Origin: Aliivibrio sp. EL58
GTDB lineage: Bacteria > Pseudomonadota > Gammaproteobacteria > Enterobacterales > Vibrionaceae
Reading direction: 5' to 3'
Length of the DNA stretch: 64,000 bases
Assembly (NCBI RefSeq): GCF_900312675.1
Contig: NZ_OMPC01000004.1
Span: 109,181-173,180 of the forward strand
Of the stretch, positions 6,730-14,252 are shown piece by piece. Every line of letters begins with the position of its first letter. Positions within the stretch are counted from its first letter, which is position 1. Under the pieces are notes generated by a model, which worked only from the letters and a program-made list of their open reading frames with translations, ran no database searches and was not told the DNA's origin. The translations under genes were made by a program, and so were the position numbers.

Positions 6730-6909
6730 TCATATTATTATTCCTTGTTCTTGTAGTAGGGGTAGGCACTGATAGAATAATATAAGTGCTTCTTCATGGT
6801 GCTGTCTTATTAATGTATTATTCTTTCCTGTGCCTTGTAATATATTTTCAATAATACATTCCAAGGCTTCATCTTCAGTTAGTGGGGTGTATTCGTTGGG
6901 ATTAATCAT
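6730..6909 (-). CDS. 59-residue acidic protein of unknown function
   Basis: ATG at 6909 follows an ACAGGAG ribosome-binding site at good distance and opens 59 codons ending in TGA at 6730-6732. The product begins MINPNEYTPLTEDEAL and is mostly helical and acidic, with no recognised domain. It lies downstream of the replication-type gene on the same strand, with the GTATGC repeat array in its leader. Directly after the stop, in the +1 frame, the DNA reads DWLDLPERR, a near copy of part of the micro-gene at 10152-10223. Confidence 0.6.
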   Translation of the reverse strand: MINPNEYTPLTEDEALECIIENILQGTGKNNTLIRQHHEEALILFYQCLPLLQEQGIII

Positions 6910-6945
6910 TGCGGCTCCTGTTAATAACAGAAGTATTTATCTTAT

Positions 6946-7024
6946 GTATGCCTATTTGTATGCCGCTTGGTATGCCACGAAAACCTTTCTTGTATGCCGT
7001 GTATGCTCTGTATGCCGTGTATGC
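6946..7024. repeat. seven-copy GTATGC iteron array
   Basis: GTATGC occurs at 6946, 6958, 6970, 6992, 7001, 7010 and 7019. Spacings are 12, 12, 22, 9, 9 and 9 bases. It lies between the end of the primase/helicase-like gene and the 59-residue gene, so it may be a replication origin or an operator. Confidence 0.6.
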
Positions 7025-7086
7025 TCAATTTAGTTTTTAGGTGCTAGTTTCCTTATAGACAAAACAGTTTTGTGCACCCCGAAATA

Positions 7087-7156
7087 AGTGCCACGGAAAA
7101 AGGCACGCTTTAAATCAGTTATTCCTATTTAAGGGTTTCGTGCCCTTTTTCGTGTA
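7087..7156 (-). terminator. hairpins downstream of the primase/helicase-like gene
   Basis: Two T-flanked stems, AAGGG-CACGAAA-CCCTT and GTGCC...GGCAC, follow the stop codon. Stems are short, so termination may be partial or bidirectional. Confidence 0.4.
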
Positions 7157-7172
7157 TCAACTAACCCAACCC

Positions 7173-10001
7173 TTACAAAGGTTTACCGCCATATACAAAC
7201 GGTTTATCTTCGTCGTATCCAAACTGCTTCTTTAGTGCGTCAAAACCATCGGCCTCTGTGGCTTGTTGTTTCACTTTTTCACACTTGCGCCTCTGTCGCT
7301 CTGCGTTTGATTTAGGCGGTTTATAAGTGCCATACTCTTGTTTCAAAGTAGGCAATTTCATTTCAAACATTGCCACACCTAATGAAGCAAACTTATCATC
7401 AACGAACTGTGGTGAAAGGTCTTTATGGTTTCGCCACTTTCGCAGCTTGCTTCTCTGCGTTGCTGTAAGTGCTTCGTCACCTGTTTTAGTCTTGCGGCCT
7501 GATTTCTTAGGCATAAACAAATCCTCCACGATTGGGTTATCAATACACTTTCCCATTGCCTTAATGCTATCAGCCTCACTATCCCCAAACTCTTCACGAA
7601 TACGATCAACAAAGTAGTTAAATGAAGCAATATCAGGCAACACTAAAACACCCTTACTATTACTGTTCGGATCACGTAACCAACCACGAAAAGCATTTTG
7701 CATATGGCTGTTGTATTCAGTCCATCGGTATATCTGCTCCTGTGTTAGACCACGATCAAGTAAGTAAGCATTTTGTATTGGGCTTGGCTTTAATGAATAT
7801 AAACAAGCAACCAACTCAAACGACTGTAGATTATTCTTGCCGTGTGTATTTGCAGTGCCATAAACTAGATTTTTAGATCCTGCGTCATCATCTTTTGTCG
7901 TGCCACGTAAAGTATAAAGACCATCAGCACCAAACATATTTTGATAAGATGTACCAAACGTATCAACTTCTAACTCTTGTTTATTAAATAAGCATAAGTG
8001 CTGTTCAATATCATGATCAATAACACCAACTTTAAATATATCCTTGGACAGTTCCTGTAATATCTCAGGGTGTCTGTTCACTTTAGCTGTGCCATACGTC
8101 AAGTTAGTACAGTAGTATATCCCATTGAAACGATGTGCAATTTTATCGTGTCTTGGTGTAAGTCTGCGAACATTGATATCTACACGATCCTTTAAAAGTA
8201 AGCATAGAATACTGTTATGCGCATCATCGCCCATCAAAGTTAGACTGTTGAACTGTAGTAGCTTTTCAATATCAATAATGGAAAGTGTTTTAAGATTGCA
8301 GTTTTCTTTATTATATATAAAGCGACTCTGTATATTAAGCTTAGTTAGCTCTCGTAACTTTGTAATATACCAGTCATTATTTCGATCACTTTCTGCCGCA
8401 AGTAAATCAAAACCTTTATCAGATAAGCTACTTGCCACAATATGATCATCTTCTTGTTTATATTCAAGATATGAAAGCAACGTATTATAGTTCCCAAGTG
8501 AAGCTGATTCACTTCTAAGTTCAAATATGCTCGGCACTTCATCAACAATAAGGTGTGTCCCACCATCTGATAGATCTTGAAATATACCAAAATCTAAGTA
8601 TTCCAAACCTTTGTGCGTGATAAAGATTACAGAATAATCTGATAGATTTGAAACTGCATCCTGTGCTTGCTTCATAATACCGTCAAGTTTATTACCATCC
8701 TGATCACTTGAAGCAATACGAACAATATCGGGGCACGTTATATCGTTTTCAGTGCAATAGTTTTCAATCTCTTTTACACGGCTACCATCATGCCAACCCA
8801 TCGTGTTTATGTCGTGAACTGCATAAACAAATATACCTCGCTGGGCATCTGTAATGCGCTTAATGGCTTCGTATGTTTTACCAGTACTGGGCAAACCACT
8901 CACAACGTCAATAGTACCTAATGGTTGACGTTTAGCCTTGATTGGCTTGTTGGTGTTAAGTTCGTCCTGTAGTTGTGCCAGATCTGATTTAAACTGTTTC
9001 AGCGCTGTTTCGTCTTCATTAGATAAAACAAGCTTGATTGATTCCGCAAAATCAAAACGACTATCTTTTACAAGGTTTCTTGCTGCTTGTATCTGGTCTT
9101 TGTAAGTAGCTCCGCCCCAATTTTTAGTGCTTGGAAATGTGATTGCAAGCTTATTTTCAATGCTTATATCATCCATGCCACAACGGATCATTACTGTTGC
9201 AAGGCTAAACGCTCCATTATAACCACTGTTAGAAATAGCGTTAGCGTTTGCGGCGTTCTTATCAATAATATAATCAATACGTGACTGGTTAGGTGTTTGA
9301 CTTACTGTACCTGTAGCAGTCGCCTTTATAGCCTGCATACGGTCTTCTAACGCCTTTACTTCCGCAAGCTTGGAAAGATACCAAGTTGCTGTCTTTGATA
9401 GTGTCAGGGCTTTGTTGGCTTCACTGTGATATGCGTTTTCATCATAACTTACATAGCATTGTCTGTTAGGGTTATAGACTTTGCCATCATAATATTTGCC
9501 AAGTCCAAGATCACTCAAAAGCTGTCTGATATGGTGCTGTGCTATGCGTTGAAAGTTCTTCTTATTAGCAAGCGTACTCTCTAGATCATGCGCCCAAAAA
9601 CACTTTAAGCCGTTTCCACTTGGGGACGTAAACAATGCAATAGGTTTTGTTGTCAGCAACTTGGCTTTAACTTCGTTGATATCAATATCAATTTTGTCTA
9701 AGTCTAAATGAATAATTCCTGAAAGATCCCATCTTTCATGCTGATATTGGTCTTTATCATCTTTCAGTTTTACTATTCCATCCGAAATAAAAGCATGTGG
9801 CATCACACTTGGGACGTAATCTTCTTTCTTTGCTTGGGCATCTGTTTTCTTGGCTGCTTGATAAGCTAAAACAAGTTGCTTATATGTGCCATCCTTGGTC
9901 TTGCTTATTAGGTCTTTAAGTGAAATATCACCGGCAATAACTTTCTGCCCATTCACTTTTTTGTCGCTTATTACTGCAATATTATTTTGGTTTATTTCCA
10001 T
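7173..10001 (-). CDS. primase/helicase-like replication protein (VirE-N/BT4734-type domain plus P-loop ATPase)
   Basis: The 942-residue protein likely drives replication of the element. The N-terminal third resembles the VirE-N/BT4734 primase-polymerase-like domain, with a DLDLDK acidic motif (about residues 99-103) and SPSGNGLKCFW (about 126-136). A P-loop ATPase follows: Walker A GLPSTGKT (about 369-376) and Walker B HLIVDEVPS (DE about 487-488). The C-terminal part is basic and unassigned. I chose the ATG at 10001, preceded by AAGGGG; an upstream in-frame start at 10025 has no such site. It overlaps the preceding micro-gene by 20 bases, so it is probably translationally coupled. Exact family membership needs a profile search. 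Confidence 0.75.
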   Translation of the reverse strand: MEINQNNIAVISDKKVNGQKVIAGDISLKDLISKTKDGTYKQLVLAYQAAKKTDAQAKKEDYVPSVMPHAFISDGIVKLKDDKDQYQHERWDLSGIIHLDLDKIDIDINEVKAKLLTTKPIALFTSPSGNGLKCFWAHDLESTLANKKNFQRIAQHHIRQLLSDLGLGKYYDGKVYNPNRQCYVSYDENAYHSEANKALTLSKTATWYLSKLAEVKALEDRMQAIKATATGTVSQTPNQSRIDYIIDKNAANANAISNSGYNGAFSLATVMIRCGMDDISIENKLAITFPSTKNWGGATYKDQIQAARNLVKDSRFDFAESIKLVLSNEDETALKQFKSDLAQLQDELNTNKPIKAKRQPLGTIDVVSGLPSTGKTYEAIKRITDAQRGIFVYAVHDINTMGWHDGSRVKEIENYCTENDITCPDIVRIASSDQDGNKLDGIMKQAQDAVSNLSDYSVIFITHKGLEYLDFGIFQDLSDGGTHLIVDEVPSIFELRSESASLGNYNTLLSYLEYKQEDDHIVASSLSDKGFDLLAAESDRNNDWYITKLRELTKLNIQSRFIYNKENCNLKTLSIIDIEKLLQFNSLTLMGDDAHNSILCLLLKDRVDINVRRLTPRHDKIAHRFNGIYYCTNLTYGTAKVNRHPEILQELSKDIFKVGVIDHDIEQHLCLFNKQELEVDTFGTSYQNMFGADGLYTLRGTTKDDDAGSKNLVYGTANTHGKNNLQSFELVACLYSLKPSPIQNAYLLDRGLTQEQIYRWTEYNSHMQNAFRGWLRDPNSNSKGVLVLPDIASFNYFVDRIREEFGDSEADSIKAMGKCIDNPIVEDLFMPKKSGRKTKTGDEALTATQRSKLRKWRNHKDLSPQFVDDKFASLGVAMFEMKLPTLKQEYGTYKPPKSNAERQRRKCEKVKQQATEADGFDALKKQFGYDEDKPFVYGGKPL

Positions 10002-10152
10002 CGTTTTCCCCTTGATTGTTAGCACTTCTTTGAATGCGCTCTTTTTCGATAAGTTTGTTTACTGTTTTTGCAATACTTTCAGCACGGCTGTTCAACCATT
10101 GCAGATTATTAACGTCGATCATTATTGGTATTTTCTTAATATGGTATTTCAT
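9982..10152 (-). CDS. 56-residue ribbon-helix-helix-like micro-protein
   Basis: The ATG at 10152 shares its A with the TAA of the preceding micro-gene (TAATG), and a GGAGG lies upstream. The product has a short beta-prone stretch (HIKKIPIMIDV) followed by two helices (LQWLNSRAESIAKTVNKLIEKER), which suggests a ribbon-helix-helix repressor of the CopG/Arc type. It overlaps the start of the replication gene. A copy-number or expression control role would fit but is inference. Confidence 0.6.
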   Translation of the reverse strand: MKYHIKKIPIMIDVNNLQWLNSRAESIAKTVNKLIEKERIQRSANNQGENDGNKPK

Positions 10153-10223
10153 TATTCATCGTCCTCCGATAATCGTTTTCTTTCTTCTTCTGGTAGATTT
10201 AACCATTCATCAAAATCAATCAT
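10152..10223 (-). CDS. 23-residue acidic micro-protein
   Basis: The ATG at 10223 overlaps the TGA of the HTH micro-gene (ATGA) and has an AAGGGG ribosome-binding site. The product, 23 residues with core DEWLNLPEEERKRLSEDDE, is very acidic. The core DNA recurs imperfectly at 6704-6732. Position inside a tightly overlapped operon is the main support. Function unknown. Confidence 0.5.
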   Translation of the reverse strand: MIDFDEWLNLPEEERKRLSEDDE

Positions 10224-10369
10224 AAAATCCCCTTGTCTATTTGATTACGCCATCGGTACAAACTTGAACGTGAAAGACCATATTCTTTTTCAATGCTTTC
10301 AATTTGATATTCATCCATCAGACCGACAAGGCGTTTCTTTTCTATTTTGGTATATCGTTTCTTTTTCAT
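10220..10369 (-). CDS. 49-residue helix-turn-helix protein
   Basis: The ATG at 10369 follows a TAAGGAT ribosome-binding site. The basic 49-residue product contains a homeodomain-like helix-turn-helix (IESIEKEYGLSRSSLYRWRN). It is the first gene of a four-gene overlapping operon ending in the primase/helicase-like gene. A perfect 7-bp inverted repeat (10390-10412) sits just upstream and may be its own operator. It could be the element's master switch, like AlpA- or Cox-type regulators, but homology is not shown. Confidence 0.65.
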   Translation of the reverse strand: MKKKRYTKIEKKRLVGLMDEYQIESIEKEYGLSRSSLYRWRNQIDKGIL

Positions 10370-10389
10370 TTTATTAAATCCTTATATTC

Positions 10390-10412
10390 AGGCGTGCGAA
10401 ATATTCACGCCT
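10390..10412. promoter_or_regulatory. inverted-repeat operator upstream of the replication operon
   Basis: AGGCGTG (10390-10396) and CACGCCT (10406-10412) form a perfect palindrome 21 bases upstream of the HTH micro-gene start. Confidence 0.5.
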
Positions 10413-10590
10413 ATAACTCAATATGACATGATTATTAAAAGTACCTAAAAATATCTTATATTATTTACTTTTATTTATTAGTTTCGTTGTTTGGATGAAA
10501 TATATATCACATAAGAAAATAAAACCGTGATCCGTGTCCGTGAAAAAAATCACAAACATTTCAAGTAGATACTACACAACCGATAGATAT

Positions 10591-10616
10591 AAAAAAACCG
10601 CCACAAAGGACGGTTT
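10591..10616 (-). terminator. terminator of the recombinase gene
   Basis: On the minus strand AACCG-TCCTTTGTGG-CGGTT is followed by seven T residues, directly after the recombinase stop. Confidence 0.8.
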
Positions 10617-10626
10617 ATATGTTGTA

Positions 10627-12201
10627 TTACATGGCATTGTTTCTGATTAAATGCCATGTATCGCTGTTATGTTTGGAATATCTTACTTTTGAATAATCAT
10701 TTACTTTATCCCAAGATATAAAATATATTTCACCATTATATAGTTCAACATTACAACGTGTTGAACCTTTATTAATATATATATCTTTAACTAACAGTTG
10801 TAAGGCATTATTAGTTTTCTGTCTTAAATCAACATTACCTTTATCTAAAATAGATTCAATATCATCATTTGAATAAGTAATCTTAGGTGTTTCAATGTTT
10901 TGTTTTTGTTCTTCATCATCTAACAGGTTTAAAACTACATCAATACGATCTGATACAACTTGTAAACGCTTTTGTATAGCATCTGCTGCACTTCCTGATA
11001 GGTTCATTAAGTTATCAACAAGATTGGATTGCTGTTGATTTAACTCATCCATTTCAGATCTTAGTGCAGGACGTTTATCTACATCTTTAATAGGTGATAT
11101 ATCAAGCAATGGGATACATTCAAGGATCATCTTTTCAAATGAAAAACTGTGCATCGTTTTAAAATCACACTTATAACCCTTATTATTTTTAGCATTACAC
11201 ATAAATGTAAAACCGCTTCGTTTAATAACGGTCGGTGTCATTTTATGCTTTGCCCCAGTTCTGATAGTTAACCCACCTTTACACTCATCACATTTAATAA
11301 AACCACTAAACAAGTTAGTCATTGTATTTTGGCTCGGTCTTCTTTGTGATCTTGCGTCAACGATTGCCTGTGCTTCATAAAAATCAGAAAGTGATACGGT
11401 AACAGGGTAATAGTTTGAAACATCACCCTTACTTGATTTTAGTAAGCCGATAACCTTTTTATCACGTACTACTTTTTGACAACGTGTAGCCGTCCATTTT
11501 ATTGCTCGGTTTTTACGGTTTTCGTGATTACTTGGTGGTAATGGTATTCCATCGTTATTTAAACACTCAGCAATTCGTGAAAATGATAATCCATTTTTCA
11601 CCATCTCAAAAATAGTGCGGATAACATCAGCATGGTGATTTTCACTAAATTGTTTGCCATTCCATACTAACCAATATGGAATATGTCCCGAAACAAGTCC
11701 CTCGCCTTTTACACCTTTATCATATGCTCGCTTTTTGGCGTCACTAATGCGCTCAGATTTAAGCTTCGATTCTTCATTTGCTTTCATCATAAACATTAAA
11801 GACATCATCAACTGCATGCCATTCTCGCCGATTGATTCTTCTGAATATAGTTGGTTATCAGAAAGCGTGACTATTTCAAGTCCTAAACCAGTTAGCTCAA
11901 GAAACTGGCGCATTGCTTTCGAAATATCTTGTCGTGATAATCGGTCTAATGCTTCAATGACAAGTATAGATCCTCTAGGAACTGCTCCACTTTTAACAGC
12001 TTCAATAAAAGACCCAAGTTCACCGCTTGAAACATTATTTCCCTTGTAAGCGGACACACCTTGATCTATAAAGGTATCATTGAACGTATAACCGTTATCT
12101 AAAGCCCATTGTTTGGCTTTGCTAACTTGTCTTTGTATACCAGTTTTTTGAACTTGTTGTATACTTGATACTCTAACATAAGAATAAACTTGTTTTTTCA
12201 T
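10627..12201 (-). CDS. large serine recombinase (integrase)
   Basis: The 524-residue protein has the full large-serine-recombinase layout. The catalytic domain includes YVRVSS (Ser12) and EALDRLSR. A recombinase domain is followed by a zinc ribbon (CDEC...C...C) and a C-terminal coiled-coil region. It would integrate and excise the element with a 2-base staggered cut inside the core at 1142-1152/12272-12282. Its ATG is 13 bases from the new yccA start on the opposite strand, so its promoter must lie within the 5' end of yccA and close to attR. Serine integrases are less common than tyrosine integrases in Vibrio elements. Confidence 0.93.
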   Translation of the reverse strand: MKKQVYSYVRVSSIQQVQKTGIQRQVSKAKQWALDNGYTFNDTFIDQGVSAYKGNNVSSGELGSFIEAVKSGAVPRGSILVIEALDRLSRQDISKAMRQFLELTGLGLEIVTLSDNQLYSEESIGENGMQLMMSLMFMMKANEESKLKSERISDAKKRAYDKGVKGEGLVSGHIPYWLVWNGKQFSENHHADVIRTIFEMVKNGLSFSRIAECLNNDGIPLPPSNHENRKNRAIKWTATRCQKVVRDKKVIGLLKSSKGDVSNYYPVTVSLSDFYEAQAIVDARSQRRPSQNTMTNLFSGFIKCDECKGGLTIRTGAKHKMTPTVIKRSGFTFMCNAKNNKGYKCDFKTMHSFSFEKMILECIPLLDISPIKDVDKRPALRSEMDELNQQQSNLVDNLMNLSGSAADAIQKRLQVVSDRIDVVLNLLDDEEQKQNIETPKITYSNDDIESILDKGNVDLRQKTNNALQLLVKDIYINKGSTRCNVELYNGEIYFISWDKVNDYSKVRYSKHNSDTWHLIRNNAM

Positions 12202-12214
12202 AAGGATGCCCTAC

Positions 12215-12880
12215 ATGGCTTTTAATCAATCATCTTATCAAACTGAATCAGTCGGTTCTATTGCGTCAACTAATAAAGTATTACGTAATACTTATTTCTT
12301 ACTGTCTATGACACTGTTATGGTCGGCGCTTGTTGCTGGTGTATCAATGGCTCTGAATTTACCTCGTCCAGGTATTATCATTATGCTTGTTGGTTTCTAC
12401 GGCCTATTGTTCCTAACAGAGAAAAACCGTAACAACAGCATGGGGCTGGTATTTACCTTCTTATTTACTGGCTTCTTAGGTTACACCATTGGTCCAATCC
12501 TGAACATGTACATTGGTGCAGGTATGGGCGATGTTATCCTAACAGCTCTTGGCGGTACTGCATTATCATTCATGGCAGCATCTGCTTACGCATTAACAAC
12601 TAAGCGTGATTTATCATTCCTTAACGGTGTGCTAATGGCTGGTTTCGTTGTGCTTCTAATTGGTATGGTAGCGAATATCTTCCTACAAATGCCTTTATTA
12701 CACCTTGCGATGAGCGGCATGTTCATTCTTTTCTCTACTGGTGCGATTCTGCTTACAACACAATCAATCATCCGCGGCGGTGAAACAAGCTACATCTCAG
12801 CAACGATTACGCTGTATGTTTCTATCTACAACATCTTCATCAGCCTACTAAGTATTCTTGGTATTATGCGTGATGATTAA
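12215..12880 (+). CDS. yccA: YccA, Bax-inhibitor-1 family membrane protein (5' end supplied by the element)
   Basis: The 221-residue protein has seven hydrophobic segments and matches YccA of the BI-1/TMBIM family, an inner-membrane substrate and modulator of the FtsH protease. Diagnostic stretches are KVLRNTYFLLS, GFLGYTIGPILNMYIGAGMGDVI and SLYNIFISLLSILG-like ends. I chose the ATG at 12215, eight bases after AAGGA; the ATG at 12206 overlaps that site. The first 19-20 codons belong to the inserted element and differ from the displaced host start at 1088. Expression must now depend on a promoter inside the recombinase 5' region. Confidence 0.92.
   Translation: MAFNQSSYQTESVGSIASTNKVLRNTYFLLSMTLLWSALVAGVSMALNLPRPGIIIMLVGFYGLLFLTEKNRNNSMGLVFTFLFTGFLGYTIGPILNMYIGAGMGDVILTALGGTALSFMAASAYALTTKRDLSFLNGVLMAGFVVLLIGMVANIFLQMPLLHLAMSGMFILFSTGAILLTTQSIIRGGETSYISATITLYVSIYNIFISLLSILGIMRDD
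12272..12282 (+). repeat. attR core
   Basis: AATAAAGTATT is identical to 1142-1152. To its right the frame continues as host yccA (RNTYFLLS). Confidence 0.8.
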
Positions 12881-12903
12881 TCGATAAATATTTCGACAAG
12901 TAT

Positions 12904-12936
12904 AAAAAATGCCAGCCCTCACAGGCTGGCATTTTT
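12904..12936. terminator. bidirectional terminator after yccA
   Basis: ATGCCAGCC...GGCTGGCAT has A residues before it and T residues after it, between convergent genes. Confidence 0.85.
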
Positions 12937-12989
12937 GTATCTATTAATTGGTATATCTACTGATTTAGTTACAACACCAAGAAAGAAAT

Positions 12990-14042
12990 CTAGTTGGTAT
13001 ACATTGCACACTCATCATTAATGTCTTCTGGCGGAAAGTAATTTTCTCTTACATAGAACTTATTAAGTAAACGAATTACCGAATGTTTCTTTACCGGCTT
13101 TTCATCCATCAATCCATGTAACTTACGAGCCACATTTTGAATCGTTAACAAATTTTCTAAAGGCAAACTGGCTTCTAAGTCATTCTTTAAACTATGAGCT
13201 TCCTCATAACCACTCGCAACCGCGAGATAAGCCCAAATATAAGCAACCGCATTATGAGAAGAAGATATCTTTTGATTATATTGAGCTGAGCGAAGTTGTG
13301 ACTCAGGAATTTTAAGTTCACCTCCACGCTCTGTCCAATAAATCGCTTTATAAATATTTTTCTCTACCCCTATCCCGTGGTAGTAACAGGAACTGACAGT
13401 CACCATTGCTTTGGGATCACCTTGATACGCAGCTCTTAACATCCAATAGAAACCTTCAGGATGACCATCTTGAAGCTTTTGATACCATTGAGCGAGAAAA
13501 AGCTGCGCCTCTAAATGTTCTTTTAATGCTAATGCTGTAATAGTTTGGGTTCCAAGTTCAATATCTTTTTCGCAACCAACTCCTTCAAGGTACAGCTTGC
13601 CTAACCTAAATGTTGAACTCTGCTTGCCTTTTGAATCGCCTAATCGAGCAGCCCAATATTTGGATTTTTCGCTCGATTCAGGATCATCATAGTTATCATC
13701 ATAAAGACGAACGAGTGCATAAAAAGCTTGTTGACTATTTTGCTCTGCCGCTTTGAGATACCATTTAATGGCTCCGTTTTGGTCGACTAATTCTAGATCT
13801 GCCCCTAAGGCAAGCTGAGCGGTGATATTGCCTTTATTTGCACGCTCAATTTTATCTTTTCTGTCTGTTTCATCATCAAAAACGACGATAGGAGAAGAAG
13901 GCGAATAATTGCTTCTTCGTTGCGCCGCTAACACTTTTTTCTTTTCAACTGATTGAAAGTGCAAAATCATAACAATTAAGCAAATTACGCCAGTAAAAAA
14001 TAAGAACCAATACATATAAATATCATCAAAAGAGGAATACAT
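12990..14042 (-). CDS. membrane-anchored Sel1-repeat protein
   Basis: The 350-residue protein starts with one hydrophobic segment (about residues 10-25) and continues with Sel1/TPR-like repeats, seen as AIKWYLKAAEQNSQQAFYAL, GKLYLEGVGCEKD and SCYYHGIGVEKNIYKAIYW. Such proteins are protein-binding scaffolds, often in envelope processes; no enzymatic motif is visible. It converges on yccA. A second Sel1 protein lies 3.6 kb away at 17639. Partner unknown. Confidence 0.75.
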   Translation of the reverse strand: MYSSFDDIYMYWFLFFTGVICLIVMILHFQSVEKKKVLAAQRRSNYSPSSPIVVFDDETDRKDKIERANKGNITAQLALGADLELVDQNGAIKWYLKAAEQNSQQAFYALVRLYDDNYDDPESSEKSKYWAARLGDSKGKQSSTFRLGKLYLEGVGCEKDIELGTQTITALALKEHLEAQLFLAQWYQKLQDGHPEGFYWMLRAAYQGDPKAMVTVSSCYYHGIGVEKNIYKAIYWTERGGELKIPESQLRSAQYNQKISSSHNAVAYIWAYLAVASGYEEAHSLKNDLEASLPLENLLTIQNVARKLHGLMDEKPVKKHSVIRLLNKFYVRENYFPPEDINDECAMYTN

Positions 14043-14252
14043 TTTTATCCCTCTATTCTAGTTCCTTTCCCTACCAATTAGAATTAATACCTTTTGCAAA
14101 ATAGGCTTATCTTTATATTTTTAATCAAAAAAGAGAGAAATAAATAGAATGATAAGCCATATCTATATTTTCATCTCCATTCCTAGCTTTGTTACTGGTT
14201 TTTTTCAAAAAATTCGCTAAGGTAATATTAAATTACTCTGTATTTGGTCTAT

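Larger units (their letters stand above)
1142..12282. mobile_element. 11.1-kb integrative element in yccA; capsid-encoding phage-satellite-like
   Basis: Both ends share AATAAAGTATT (1142-1152 and 12272-12282), lying in equivalent codons of yccA. A large serine recombinase sits at the right end and reads inward. The cargo is a primase/helicase-like protein, three micro-genes, two HK97-fold capsid proteins, a prohead protease and an HTH protein. Almost all coding is on the minus strand. No portal, terminase, tail or lysis gene is visible. Serine-recombinase integration and a self-replication gene recall PLE-type satellites. An own capsid recalls capsid-forming PICIs, but those also carry connector and packaging genes. 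The boundaries are well supported; the satellite lifestyle is inferred. Confidence 0.85.

Noticed and set aside
6830..7033. 67-codon plus-strand frame
   Set aside because: Its end is just the GTATGC repeat read as CRVCSVCRVCS, and it is antisense to the better-supported 59-residue gene.
1142..12282. Ordinary complete or decayed prophage
   Set aside because: The capsid operon is compact, intact and terminated, and there is no debris of portal, terminase or tail genes, so decay of a full phage is less likely than a small element, though not excluded.
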